DNA of 64,000 bases from Telmatactis stephensoni (GCA_029948255.1 JALIZF010001676.1:248001-312000); one strand, 5' to 3'. Shown: positions 45,801-58,085, numbered from the stretch's first letter. Notes: generated by a model not told the origin, from the sequence alone. Program-made: numbers and translations.

Positions 45801-46440
45801 TTCAGTCTTGAACAGTCTTATGTCTGTAGCAAGTAAACGTAGATGATCTTGAGAACAACTACAAGGAAATGGACTGCTGACATGACATTACTCGCGAATA
45901 TTTCGAAAGGTTCTCCGGCTGCTCTAGTTCCAAGGTTTGTAAAATCGATTTTGAAACATTTTGGTTGGATTCAGAATATATGCAGAATATTAACGTAAGA
46001 TCGTTTTCGCGTAAAGTTTACAAAGCCGTTTTTGCAAATATAATTTTAAGCGCTTATTCTTTGACAAAGTCCATTTCAGTTTCGCCGATGAAGGCGCGCG
46101 CGCGGTTACAGAATTTGTAACGGCTGAACCCGCCGGCGTTCAAATCATGTTAGCATTCGAAATCCTACTTAAAAGCAAAACGAAAACCTCAAAAAAATAT
46201 GCTTTTCATCGTACAGGATCTAGTGAAGCTATCAAAATTACTTTAACTACTTCTAATGATTACTTCTTAATCAGTTTGCTAACTACAACTTCAACGGTTT
46301 TAGGCGGGAAAGCTCTGAAACTATTTCAGGGTCTAAAATCAAAATTTTCTGAACAAAATACACAAATTGGCATGTATTTTCTTACCTGTAGAAAAGCCTA
46401 GCGCAAAGTGGAGCGCCAAAACCAACCACAATAAGGCCAT
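42521..46440 (-). CDS. Secreted PQAWK-repeat / SRCR / SUEL-lectin protein
   Basis: Exons: 46386-46440 (signal peptide), 43898-44956 (repeat), 43498-43821 (SRCR), 42521-42801 (SUEL, TGA). All introns are phase 1 and the model gives 572 residues. Exon 1 encodes MALLWLVLALHFALGFST, a signal peptide. The second exon starts with about 46 acidic, non-repeat residues and continues into about 43 heptads. SRCR suggests protein or microbe binding, SUEL lectins bind galactose or rhamnose, and the Trp/Pro-rich charged repeat looks like a structural stalk. A secreted pattern-recognition or matrix lectin is inferred. The stop falls right after the SUEL end (YKC); a possible donor GTATGA overlaps it, so a further exon cannot be excluded. 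Confidence 0.8.
43163..43395. mobile_element. Family B-related palindrome in PQAWK gene intron
   Basis: AAATCAAGGAGATACGAATTTTC at about 43275 mirrors GAAAATTCGTATATCTCCTTGATTT at about 43365, with AATTCCAAAAG and GGAAAGAGCA blocks of family B on the left. It lies between the SRCR and SUEL exons. Confidence 0.65.
43498..43821 (-). CDS. PQAWK gene exon 3: SRCR domain
   Basis: Encodes VRLVGGKFRNVGRVEVLY, WGTICDHWWSRNDANVVC, GTGPIWMDNLRCTG, CRFPGWGKHNC and DAGVICQ. It has six cysteines (group A pattern) in one exon flanked by phase-1 introns. Confidence 0.9.
43898..44956 (-). CDS. PQAWK gene exon 2: about 43 heptad repeats
   Basis: The translated exon has a unique lead (LKDSTDSDLTKLLDETEAAM...) followed by about 43 tandem copies of a 21-base unit encoding (D/E/R)(D/E)PQAWK. 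Two main unit types, RDPQAWK and DEPQAWK, alternate in the first half; the second half is nearly all DEPQAWK. This suggests a two-unit (42-base) stage of expansion followed by single-unit expansion. Only one copy has Ser for Ala, one has Tyr for Asp and two have Leu for Trp, so the heptad is under constraint or very recent. The last residues are EQDSRKR before a GTATGG donor. Confidence 0.8.
46386..46440 (-). CDS. PQAWK gene exon 1: signal peptide
   Basis: Starts at the ATG at 46440-46438 and encodes an 18-residue hydrophobic leader. It ends in a consensus GTAAGA donor, phase 1, which matches the acceptor at 44956 across a 1.4-kb intron. Confidence 0.75.
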
Positions 46441-49343
46441 ATCGTTCGAAGCAAGTCAAGAGCGTTTGTGACACAAACTCCAGTCCGATCTTGCAGCAGA
46501 ATGATTCATCTGACGCCTGTGCGCTCTTTATCAGTCAACGAATGTAATCTAATCATTGAATTGTGGACTTGGCTATAACCTTAACTGACCCCAAGATATA
46601 GAGATAAATGTCAAACGGTCTCAGAGCAATAACGGTTTGCATCATCTGGAAAAACAACCGTCTCATTTGGTAGAGACTTTTATATGATTTAACGATAATA
46701 TTGACATTTTTCAAATGTTTTCCTTATCTAAAATATCGTATATAATAAAATATACGAATAATACTTTTAATCTTAACATGATTTGGCATGGCTTACCGTA
46801 GGCCATGTTCAGAAGAATAAGTTTGCATGTTACCACATATAGGTTTGACTAAAGGGAGACTCTGCTCGCAGGATAACTGTTTAACATGTGTTTGAACATT
46901 TTTATCCAAGCCAAATTAAGATTGCCTAATTAAAATAATAATATTAGGTAAACAATGACTTATAGGTGCTTTTCATTATTATCTGTTTACTGTCTGAGCT
47001 GTAAAATCCGAGTTCTATGAGTATATTCTTTAGAATCCGAGTCCGAACGCTGTGTGAAAAGGATTATATACATGTATATCAACAGTTTAGAATATAAGCT
47101 GATGAAACATGATTGCCGCAGCACGATTCGAGCATACCCCCAAGCATTTTTCTTTTTACGTTTGCCAATTAATTTGATGACAAGTCGACATTGTAGGTTC
47201 TTGTAGGCTCATGACCTTGATACTAAGTACCTTGATGTTACACATTTACATACACTGGAAGTTCTATATATGGATAGTCAACGATAGTTGGCGCGCCATG
47301 CAACAGAAATCTTGGTCGCCGTCAGGAAAATAGTCGGTTCGAGTATATATCGTGAATTTCACTGACTTTCTTTTTAAAAATTCTCTTAATGGCAACAATC
47401 TTGAGGAAATAAGGATCTTCTTGAGACATTGGAGATACATAGACGAGATAGTTGAGGACTATATAAATGCTACCACCTTAATGCTTTTTACTAAAAACAT
47501 TGTCATTGACCTCCTCCTCTTTCCGTTCTCAATTTTGTTTCAAAAGGCTGTAGACCGATTTTGCTGATTTTGAGGAGACAACACTGAATACGCTGAGGTA
47601 AAGCCGCCAAGGGAGTAAGGATATAGATCAGTATTGCTAGTGAAACTCGTTTGTCAGTTTCTCAAGCCTTATTTTCAAACGAATGTTTATCATCAAGCTG
47701 CGAAAGGGTGGGATAAATCCCGGGGCGGGTAAAACACTCAGACAGTTAAACTATTTGATACACCGTGAGATTGGAATGGTAGGAGAGAGGCTGATAACAG
47801 TAGTGCCGCAAAAACATGCTGTCACAACATGATAATAATTCGGGGGTGGAAGCGGAATCATTTAAGTTCAATGATTCATGACTCCCTTCAAATTTCATCC
47901 CATGATTCATGATTCCTTATCAAATTCTTGTCGTGATTCATGATTCATTTTACAAAATACACTGATTCATGATTCCTTAACTTAAAACGCAATGATTCAT
48001 GATTCCTACAAATTTCAAAGCCGTGATTCATGATTCCTGATTCTTCCACCCCCGATAATAATGATAATACAAACAAAAATATATCTTTCGTGTCCAAAAC
48101 TACGGATCAGTGGAACTGAAATGAGAAGTGCAGACGACATGAAAAATCAGGTGTCACAGAGGTTGTACTGTAAAGTAGATTTCGCATAACTGTGAAAACG
48201 GCACCGCAAGGTTACGGCACGGTTACAGCAGGAATTTCAAATGTTTTTATAAACAACATGGCACTGATATGGTCTCAGCTAACGGCTCATGTGCTACCTT
48301 GGGTGCCAGAAACTTGGGTCGCGTTACGTCTGGAAATTCACCAGCGTACTCATTTGCCGGTACTTTTTGTACTTTTTGTAACGGTCCAAGCTAGACGCCC
48401 GTTAACTGACAAGCAATCACGTTACGGAGAAAACCGCGATACTGATTTAATTATGACTTAATTGATATAGTCTTTCAATCATCTGCAATCATCAATAATT
48501 GAAAATCTTTGCGATGACACTGTAAAAGTTTGAAACGGATAGACCACTGAATAAAACTACTGTGCTAGATTATGCATATTTAATCAGAAAATTTTCACTT
48601 ATTAACAGCTGTTTTATTGTTAATGTGAACTGATCTGAATCTGGCACTGATGTGGTTTTTTTTTTCGATTTACTATGCAGTAGTAAGTGTATGGGCCTAC
48701 GTATTTCCTTTGTCCAAGACCATAACATGCATATTGCGTGCATATCAATTACAGAACTCTCTCCTAGCAACCCCTCACATAAGCGAACACCGTCCCATAA
48801 GCGACTGGTTTGTAAATAACCGTTTTGTTCCGCCTTTAACGTATTTCCTTTGTCCAAGACCATAACATGCATGTGTCGTGCATATTACACATATAACATA
48901 TTGCGTGCATATTAATTACAGTCAACTCTCTCCTAGCAACCCCTCACATTTCTAAGCGAACACTGTCCCATAAGCGGTATATAGCAGTGTTTTTAAACAT
49001 CTTTTTACAAATAGTGTCGATGTGCATTTTCCAATTAAGGTTTTGATCAAGTATTACCCCCCACTTGCGCATGTAAATGACTATACAATGACTAGTGAAG
49101 CGCCTTTTAGCAATTATCAACTTTTGGGAGCTGGCCTTGAAAACTTTTAGTTACTTCAGCTCGATCTCCAGCATTTTCGCTTATTTTTTTTTACCTTTAA
49201 ATACTATATATATCTTTTCCTTTTTTACTCTCATGGCATTAGAAGTCTTAGAATGTCCTTAAATTGTTTTGTATTTTATCTAATTACAATATTTGTTATT
49301 TACTCAAATGCAAATTAAAAAATTGATTAAAAAATTGAATCTT
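46441..49343. other. Intergenic, repeats only
   Basis: No gene recognised. It holds a minisatellite-bearing MITE at 47841-48054 and a direct repeat pair at 48698-48815 and 48838-48985 (TTTCCTTTGTCCAAGACC...AGCGAACAC). Confidence 0.5.
47841..48054. mobile_element. MITE with internal TGATTCATGATTCC minisatellite
   Basis: The ends CGGGGGTGGAAG and CTTCCACCCCCG are inverted. The interior repeats TGATTCATGATTCCT about six times at roughly 30-40-base spacing. Confidence 0.7.
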
Positions 49344-49477
49344 TTAACTGCATTTTTTCCTTCGACGACAAGATCTCAAGTCAGCGGTGTAACGACAGTG
49401 ATATCTTGGGTTGCATATCATGAAACAGCCACGTCTTGGCTCTGAAAATAAATATATAGTCAATCAGGTAATCAATA

Positions 49478-49512
<35 letters not shown>

Positions 49513-52079
49513 TAATCAATCGTGATCAATCGATCAATCAATCGATCGATCGATCATCACTCAATCAGTCAGTCAGTCCAATCAATGAATCAAACGAACG
49601 AATAAAGAAAGAAAAATGAAAGAAAGAAATGAGTAAACGAATAAAGAAATGAATGAATGGTTTATAAATGAAAAAATTGATAAATACTTAAGTAAATAAA
49701 TGTATGAATGAACGAAACGATCGAAGGGATGGACTGGCCTTCGTAGCAGCCCTCCAGCCGACTGGACTGGTCGATATGCATGCTAAGTGGTGGAGGAATG
49801 TGCATGATTAGCTGTTAGTAGGGCTGCTAGGTTCATTTGTATTTGCAGCAATCTCATGAATTCTTACTTTCCAGATCATCACCTGACAGCCGAAATCACT
49901 TAGGGAGTTGAATCTATTTACTTAATTTTTAGGCTGTTGACATACGCAACAAACCCTCGAATAAACTAGTCAGATATTTTAAATAACTATCCTCATATAT
50001 TTTCAGTGAGCTTTTGGAGAATAGGTTAGAAAAGGAAAGCCTTTCAGAGACGAAAATTAAACTCATGTACTGAACGAACCATTGATTCGCCTTCTCTGCG
50101 TCCTCGGAGACCCAGGGCGTCAGGGAGGGGGGAGGGGAGCGGAGGGGAAAGGAAAGAGGGGAAAAGGACGCCCTGGGCTTTTGACTACCCCTAACTTGTC
50201 TTGAGGCCAAACGTCAACAAAGGCTCTGATTGGCCTCATTATAATATAATTATAATGAGGCCAATCAGAAGCGTTTGTGCCATTAGATTAAAACTAGCCT
50301 ACTTGACATTTAGTGAGTGCTGCCAATATTGTTTTTCCTTATACAATAAACCGATTGCTCAAGGTTGTTCGCTTCAGAAATCGAAGCGCGAAATGAAATG
50401 CATGATTACTACAGAATATGCAAAAAATATTTCCAAAGAACTGGAATGTATTTTGTTTTCAAATACTTCATTTTACATGTGACTAGTACCATTAGCTTTT
50501 TTTGAAAATAGTGACAAACTATTACGTGACGTCGGATTGCTGTCACCTTGTCTTTCACGCCGTTGTATGCCCTTTCCCCTCTATTTGAAACTAAATCTTG
50601 ATAAACATTAGATCGGTCGTGAAGATGCGAAAAGCACGACTTTGATTCAAGGCAATTTAAAGGCACGAGATGAACTATTTAAGCTATTATTTACCGTAAT
50701 TATTACTTCGAAAGATAGTATAAGAAATTGTAATATAATGAATTGAATCATTATTATAGTATAATAACATATGGCAGCGTTTTCAAAGCATTACATGAAG
50801 TAATCAGTTGACACTCAACGACGAGAAGACGCAGAAGGTTTTATAGTGTAGGCTCGCAAAGCATGGTGGTAAGAAGTAATTTTGCATTGTGGGATAGCAA
50901 GAACAAAGAAATCTATTGTTTTTACGACACTCGCTAAGCATTGTGGTCGTATCCAAATCTCGATTTTAGCTAGCTACTGAAATAGGATCGCTGCCTTGCT
51001 CCGCTCGCTCAGGCTCGCTCCGCTGCGGCAGCAATCATCTAAAATTACCAGTAAGCAAGTTGACCCCACGCATCGCCACGACTTTAAACAATACAAGCTG
51101 TCACGTTTAGTTTGAAAAGAACCATGTTTCCAGCTCACCGCGACTTTTAAACAATAAATACGTAATCTCTTTCATGTATTTTACAACAGCAATGAGTTTA
51201 GAGTGAAAAATATAGATAAATTGCAAAGACCTTGGTGAAACAAGATTTATTTGAGGAATGGCTGAGCAACTGTCACTATATCAAAGCGATAATTGAAATG
51301 AGCCAGATATTTTTGTCATTTGAACTTTGTTTACGTTAGACCATCTAATTGGATTAATTTTGGCCTCAAGACAAGTTAGGGGTAGTCAAAAGCCCAGGGC
51401 GTCCTTTTCCCCTCTTTCCTTTCCCCTCCGCTCCCCTCCCCCCTCTCTGACGCCCTGGGTCTCCGAGGACGCCTTCTCCGCAGGTTACTATTTTCGTTTA
51501 TTGGGTTTCCTGTGGGATCTAACCGGAAAAGCAAAGACTGGAGGCGAGAGTTTGATGCATATATTCATTTATCTAAGTATCTATCAATTTTTTCATTTCA
51601 GTATGAACAATTCCTTTACTCCGTTAAGAAAATGACGACATGTTTTAGAAGGTAAGAAGATTTAGTACTCGCCGTGGATATAGGTAATCAGTTAAGTGTC
51701 TATATGAAGCAAAAATTGTTTCATGATCAGAGCTGAGTCTCAGTAATTCGAAAAAACAAGATTCCAAATCCTGAAAAGTTATAATCCCTGAAGCTTTGCC
51801 ATTTGGCAATACAATGCATATGGCGGCATATACACCAAAATTTTAACATTTGACGTCTCAAACTTTGGAATCGTTTATTTCAAACGGAATTAATTTTATA
51901 AATTTAAAGATTGGAGATTCTTTTGTAATTTTCTATAGCTGCCGCAAAACAATTTTTGGTAAGTAGCCTTAATATTAAATACCTGGCTTAGCATTGTCTT
52001 CAGTCTTTTCTGCCAAAGGATCAGCAATGGCAAAGGTAATAAATCCAAAGATAAACAACAAAGCAAGAGAGACCTTCAT
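49344..52079 (-). CDS. Small secreted basic five-Cys peptide precursor
   Basis: Two exons: 51983-52079 and 49344-49441 (TAA), joined in phase 1 to give 64 residues. Exon 1 encodes signal peptide MKVSLALLFIFGFITFAIA and a short acidic propiece. Exon 2 follows a good pyrimidine-rich acceptor. A dibasic RR precedes the mature part, which would be about 28 residues, strongly basic, with cysteines spaced C-x3-C-x5-C-x8-C-x5-C. I do not recognise the family. Layout (leader, acidic pro-part, dibasic site, basic Cys-rich peptide) is that of antimicrobial or venom-type peptides in general, which is inference. Five cysteines leave one unpaired, allowing a dimer. An unseen middle exon in the 2.5-kb intron is possible. 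Confidence 0.6.
49476..49560 (+). repeat. (CAAT)n microsatellite
   Basis: Interrupted ATCA tetranucleotide tract just upstream of the peptide-gene second exon, in its intron. Confidence 0.85.
50090..51482. mobile_element. Long inverted-repeat pair, possible foldback element
   Basis: About 120 bp at 50090-50209 (GTCCTCGGAGACCCAGGGCGTC ...) recurs in inverse orientation at 51361-51482, about 1.15 kb apart. Both include CAAGACAAGTTAGGGGTAG and the pyrimidine-rich CCCTCCG block. It lies wholly in the intron of the five-Cys peptide gene. Confidence 0.7.
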
Positions 52080-55030
52080 GTTTGCAGCATTTCAGTGCAT
52101 AATACACCTATGACAACAAGTTTTAACTAAAAATTAGTGGATCAATCTTTCAGTGGAGTTTTTGGATGGCCATGCAAAGTTATGTATAAATCATATACGT
52201 CATATTTTATATTTTATTTAGATTTTTACAATATGAGAAACTTCTACATTAATAAGTAGTAACTTTCCACTAATTAAAGGCCCGGACCACACACACGGTG
52301 CAACATTTCTTGAAACATTTGCTGAAACATCGCGCGCAACACAATGTTTCAGCGTGTGTCCATCCATTCCAATGGTTCGCGAAACGTTGCGCGCAACAGC
52401 CGCGAAGTTGTATCGAGTTCTACTTCTGCAACTGTCCAGAACTGTTGTGCGCAACATTGCACGAGATGTTTCAGTGGTGGACAAACTGTGCAACCGTGCT
52501 GCGTGCGGTGTTTCAGCAAATGTTTTGGGAAAGCTGCACCCTGTGTCCGACCCTTAATACTAAGCCGGAGAGCACAGAAAGTAATTACGTGTCCTTATTT
52601 GAATAAAGTGTATTGTGTTGTGTATTATTAAAAGCACCATTTAAACACTGATATAAACGCTCTGGATTTAGACTTGGCGAAAAGAAAGAGAAACACCAAC
52701 ACCAAAATCCATGCGTGCAGAGCGATATTCGAGGATTCCTGATCAATCAGATACAGTTTACCCTTCTTGTTCGAAGAGATCTCTCCAATAAAATTACATT
52801 CTTATATATTACATTTTGCATTTTTATTTGTTTTGGTGTGAGAACTTAAGACGTCGAGACTTGGACACGATTCGGGTAGTAGAATGCAAGAAGAGCAAGT
52901 AACACTAATGTGATTATTCTTAGAAGTATATGGTGCCAGTTGTTGACTAGATAAGAACTCAGGGAACGATCACATTCAGATTCCTGACATTTATAAAACG
53001 CTTGTAAATTCTAGATAAAAGCGCGCGCAAACAGCTTCATTTAAATACGCTGCAATACTAATGCCTTCTTTACATTGAAGAACAACTGCATGCGTCTGAG
53101 ATCGCATCGAAACGCGCGTTTGTGAAAATGGTCCATTAAATTCAGCCAGAAGACTAGTCTAAGCCAATAAAATTGAAATCCATGAATCCAAGCTGCAATT
53201 TTCACATTTTCAACGTTTGCAAAAGTTGGCAGTTTTTCTCAGTTTTTCTAACTCATACCTGAGATGATCTCTCTTTTCTTGCTTATTCTTCATTTTCCGG
53301 TGTGGAGAATATCAGTATAGTTTTAATGTCATTTGACAGGCTTTATGCCGTTACCATGGGATACTTTTCATGCAGTGAGGGGATATGTGCTCTTTATACC
53401 TGAATAGCGCGCACTGATTTAACAATAGAAAACAAAAGAACTAGCGTAAAATAGCACATTCCTGTTTTATAGATCTGTTGTCCCATGAGTTTCTAGTTAT
53501 ACTTAAAATTGCCCATGTTTTCAAATGTAACAGCAGACCTTTTGCTTTACTATCATCGAAATTCTTGCGCCATAAAACAGTAGCTAGCTGACAACAAAGT
53601 TTGTGCGGAATGTACATTAGAGTTTTCCGATTTAGCGTCTTTTCCGAAATTCTGGCAATACGAAACCGGCACGTGCCAATATAACTAAGTGAAATTAGGT
53701 TATAAACTCTTAACCGCATCACGATCTATTGTTTCTCTCTGTTCATCAGCGATTACCGAAAACAATGCCTACAACACTTGAAGAATTTTGATATAGTGCC
53801 CACGCCGTCAACATTTTTAACAGACGTTAGTATTATGTATAGCCTAGCACTCTTGGGTTTCCTGTGTTCCGAAATCTTTCTGATCATGAAAATTCTATAA
53901 TTTTAAATCGAGACTGCCTGAAAATAGAGGTGGACAACCGGGTTAAGGAGGATAATTTAGTAATGAACTACTAAGTTAGCAGATTCAATACTTTTCAGAG
54001 CCTTTTCGAAATCCAGCTGTCTTTGACAAGAATTACTACCCGAACAACTTGCCCTGTTATAACAAAGCAGAGCTGCAAGCCGTGTGGGATCTACAACAAG
54101 CATTGTGGTACACATGCGTATTTGAGTTCGAAATGTTATTTGCTAAGATGAACGTGATTTTGGCAGTTTTGTTGAGGGTCTGATTGTCAGTAATTATATT
54201 AGATCAGATCATCACTTCTGCGCAAGCATTTTTAGGTATTTTGCAGGTAGTTCACTTCGTTCTACCTAATAATACTGTGAGCGACACTAGAGAAAAACGT
54301 TTGCGCATGCGTGCATATTACGATGTTTTTTTTTTTAAAAGAAATATGCGAGTTTTAGCTTGAAATGAATTCCCGGTGTATAACTTATTAAAATTTATGT
54401 TGTATACTTTTATGAGACAAATATATTGCATTTATGCAGGCATTATATGAATACTAGCCATAAGTTTCAAAAACTGTCCGCCTTAAGTTTTGACATTTTG
54501 TTAAAACCATTTTTGAAGGGAAGCGTAAAAGCGGAATTTGTATAAGTTTACAAAGCACAAAGACGTGACTACGAGCATGCGCAGACGTCTTTCACTAATT
54601 TTGCTGTGAGCAGTAATTATCTAATATAGAAGGTTAAACTCAGTTGTATCAATTCTTGGTCAAGGTCTTGAAAGGAGGTCTTGATCACTAATCGCACTTC
54701 AAACTTTCCGCCAATTCACGAATCACGTATATTTAAAATCGATTTCAGGAAATTCGCGCCAAAATCTGGCTTTCACAGATCACGCACTCAACTCGAGTCA
54801 AATCATGGATCACACAAAACCCCTTCCAGTCCCTGTTGGATGTTTATGTGTGTGATAGCAACGTGCTGCTTTCTTTTTCTAAGAAAAGTTTTTTCTGCAG
54901 GATCCAAATTTTACTCGTTGATTGGGGAAATCATCGTAACCGCATAATTAACTTACAGAGAACTTTGCCATTTTAAGCTCAAGGCTCCTCAAAAAGTTTT
55001 TCGGAAATGATTCGATCAGCGTTGGCTTTA

Positions 55031-55437
55031 GTCCAGACCCAGGCCTCTTTTTACCCTGCTCCGCTTCGGTAAAACAGAGTCCAGAAGAACTTGCATGCGC
55101 ATGCGTTACATGAATCAATCAGACACCGTAAAATTTTGGTGTGACTTGGTTACAAAGCTCTCGTTGAAATTTATCTGAATTAAATCAGCTATATAGGGCT
55201 CATTTTGAAAACGAATTCATCGAAGCAGTTAAGTATGTCTTCACTTGTACGAAGCACAAGTTTTTACCCAAATTGGAGCAAATCCAAGCCCTGTGTGACT
55301 TGTCAAAAGGCCTTGTAACCAGGTCACACCAAAATTTTACGGTGTCTGATTGGTTCATGTAACGCATGCGCATGCAAGTTCTTCTGGACTCTGCTTTACC
55401 GAAGCGGAGCGGGGTAAAAAGAGGCCTGGGTCTGGAC
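55031..55437. mobile_element. Family D MITE, second copy
   Basis: The ends GTCCAGACCCAGGCCTC and GAGGCCTGGGTCTGGAC continue inward as inverted repeats beyond 100 bp. TA lies on both sides (55029-55030, 55438-55439). Confidence 0.78.
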
Positions 55438-56287
55438 TAAGCTGTACCAAGTGTGATAATTAGACGACAAAAGATGTGTGATAGAGTTTGTAAAGTATTT
55501 GGACGTGCTATTGTCATATGGAAAGTGAGAGATTACGTAGCATAAAGGTGTTAAAACTACGTCTACACTAATTCTACACATAAAAACGCATCAGTATGGA
55601 AGAGCAAGGCTTGACCGCCGCATCGAGTTTTCTGTGATAGCCGGGATAAATCTTGTTTTCTTTTCCCTGGGACCCATATCGATGAAACATATTTAGCTAA
55701 TTCAGCTAGAAGTTTTAAAAATCCAGCTTGTTTTTGGCTCTGGCTCGAAGGCAAAGCCTCTCGATCGTTTTCTTAAAACCTCTCCCACTGGTACGTACTA
55801 CTCTGTCCAGATCTCTCAATACGGACGTCGGAAGAGAAGCAAGAAAAACAATAAATAAGCAAGAAAAGGTAAAAAATCGTAATTTTAAATACACGTGAGC
55901 GAAAACATTCGTTGTATGTTGGCATGAAATACGTACACATTATTCTCGAAAAAAGTATACGTAATTTCAATTCGTTAGAACTGACTTGACATCAAATTGA
56001 AGCACCGCCAGCGAAACTATACCTTCGCACTTGTTGATGAACAAAACAAAAGAATAATGATTCTTTTAATGATGTTAACGTTTTGAGTGAAGCTCTGATG
56101 TGTAAAAAAAACAAAAGCTTTTGTTAAAGGGATTAGTGTCTGGCAATAACTTTCGAGAGGCCGCTAAATCGGAAAACTCTATTTCAATCTTTTGTTTCAA
56201 ATACAGCCCATTAATTACGCTCCATTAGAGCAGACTTTGCTAAGATTAGACTTAGCTATTCCTATTCTATATGCAGACGATGGCTTA

Positions 56288-56585
56288 GTATACACCTATT
56301 TCAATAAAGGTTGTCCTTTCATTTGTTGCATACTGCATATTGCATAGCCTACCAAGACCAAAATGTATTGTGACTTTATAATTTTTACAAATTTTTCATG
56401 ACTAAAATATACAAAATACAAACTGTTTACTTTGTTCCAACCTAAAAGGCTATAGAGAGACATTATATGTGTAGTTATATTGCCTCTTGTTTGCCAATCA
56501 CATGTTGTTCATGATTGGTATATGCACTATGCAATATTCAGTGTGCAGCAAAACCAAGGACAACCTTTTTTGAAATAGGTATATA
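56288..56585. mobile_element. MITE with GTATACACCTATTTC ends
   Basis: The right end reads GAAATAGGTATATAC, and long inner arms (AAAGGTTGTCCTTTC.../CAAGGACAACCTTT) are inverted. Confidence 0.7.
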
Positions 56586-56830
56586 CCTGTTACGAAAAAC
56601 GTAGACGGTCTGAAATCTGAATCTGAATCTGAATTTGGGCGAGAAGAAAGAAAATTGTTGGTACGAACTTGGAATGAATTACAATATAAAGTGATAAGAG
56701 TATGAATGGATAATATTATGCATATTTAAAGATAAACGAGTCATTCTCACAATTCTATTTGGTCTCAGATTCAGATCCAGATTCAGATTCAGATTTCAGA
56801 TCGTCTATATTTTTCGTAACAGGTGTATAT
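56581..56830. mobile_element. MITE with ACCTGTTACGAAAAACGTAGACG ends
   Basis: The right end CGTCTATATTTTTCGTAACAGGT is the inverted copy, with (TCTGAA)n/(TTCAGA)n blocks inside. It abuts the element at 56288-56585. Confidence 0.7.
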
Positions 56831-57004
56831 AATGTTTGGAAAAACTGCACTCTAGCTTTCAGTTGTTACATTTGAACATTTTATCCTTTTGTCTAATAGA
56901 AATTTGGCCTCATTTAATCATGACTTCATGTAGGGTATTTGGATTTTTAGTTGTATTCACTTTTCTGAACAAAGGGTATCAACAGAAGGATCAAAGAGTC
57001 GAAA

Positions 57005-57480
57005 GAAAATTTGAATGAAGTGATGAAAGAAAGTTTGAATATAGGACCGAGAGAAAAACGTTTAAATGAATGATTAATTAAAGGAAGTCAGAGTGAATGG
57101 ACAAAATATGAATGACCAAAAAAAGTCTGAAAGGATGACCAATAAAAAGAAAGTTTGAATGTCGACCAATCAAACTGAAAGTCCAAATGAAGAACCGACA
57201 AAAACAATATTTGCACGAACGATCAAAAGGAGTCTGAATGAATGACCGAAATATGCATAATGATCAAAAAAGTCTGAATGAAGGACCGATAATATAAAAA
57301 GAAAGTTTGAATAAGCGAACGATCAAAGAAAAGAAAGTTTGAATGAAGGACCACCGATCGAAAAAAGTTTGAATGTCGATATCAAAGAAAACCTAAATGT
57401 ATACTGAAAAAGTCTAAATGATCAAAAAAGTTTAAATGAATGGTCGACAAATTAAATAAAGAATCTGAATGGGAGACCAA
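57005..57480 (+). repeat. Degenerate tandem repeat (GTTTGAATGAA...GACCGA)
   Basis: About 15 loosely spaced blocks of AAAGT(T/C)TGAATG(A/T) with GACC(G/A)A, roughly 30 bp apart and strongly diverged. Confidence 0.6.
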
Positions 57481-57867
57481 AAAATACTCAATTTTCCCAG
57501 TTCACACTGGAAATTTTTGGTCATTTCCTGTGATAGGAAATATCTAGAAAATAGGGGGACTAGCATCAAAATTGTTCAACGTTCAATTTAGCTGAAACTT
57601 CATTGAAACTACACTGAAAGACTCTCAAAGAGCTGTTCAAAAAGTGGTTAGTTTGTTTTCTGGAAATACTCATGGGAAGTATTAGATTTTTATGAATCTT
57701 TGGAGTAATAATTTTTGATGAAAAATTCATGAATTCGCTTAAACGAGCAGTTTAGTGGAGTTATAGATTTTGGAGTAGACTCGTCAGTGATTAAATCTAT
57801 ATAAATTAAAGCTGTAGTGAAAAACAAATATAATCTTCTGTGTCTATAAAACTTTCTATAATAATTG

Positions 57868-58085
57868 GAGGCAGCATGGCCGAGTGGTCAGAGCGTTGGT
57901 CTCGCAATCTAGCGGTCGCAGGTTCGATTCCCGCTCTGCCCACTAGCTGAGACTGAATTGGTTCCGATTTCGATTAGTTCAAATTCAGTTTCTCAGCCAT
58001 GCTTGTAATATAGCCAACTGGTTTGCCTCCTTGCCAGTTGGGATTCTTAGCTACTTTATGTTTGATTATACTTCATTTCATTTTA
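57868..58085 (+). mobile_element. tRNA-derived SINE, well-preserved copy
   Basis: The head GGCAGCATGGCCGAGTGGTC and B box GGTTCGATTCCCGC are intact, followed by the same GCCAACTGGTTTGCCTCC body and a T-rich tail as at 16679. The head looks tRNA-like, but the extended body makes it a SINE and not a tRNA gene. Confidence 0.82.

Noticed and set aside
47352..47567. 71-residue plus-strand frame preceded by a TATATAT sequence
   Set aside because: No signal peptide, domain or repeated motif, and AT-rich composition like its surroundings. There is no support beyond openness.
47841..48054. CRISPR-like spaced repeats
   Set aside because: Unit spacing varies, the array is bounded by transposon-like inverted ends, and the genome is eukaryotic.
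55563..55754. 63-residue minus-strand frame with a coding-like look
   Set aside because: No recognised domain, signal peptide or splice partners, and it sits in repeat-rich intergenic DNA.
57868..57945. Possible functional tRNA gene
   Set aside because: The anticodon stem does not pair well and the sequence continues into a SINE body shared with another copy.
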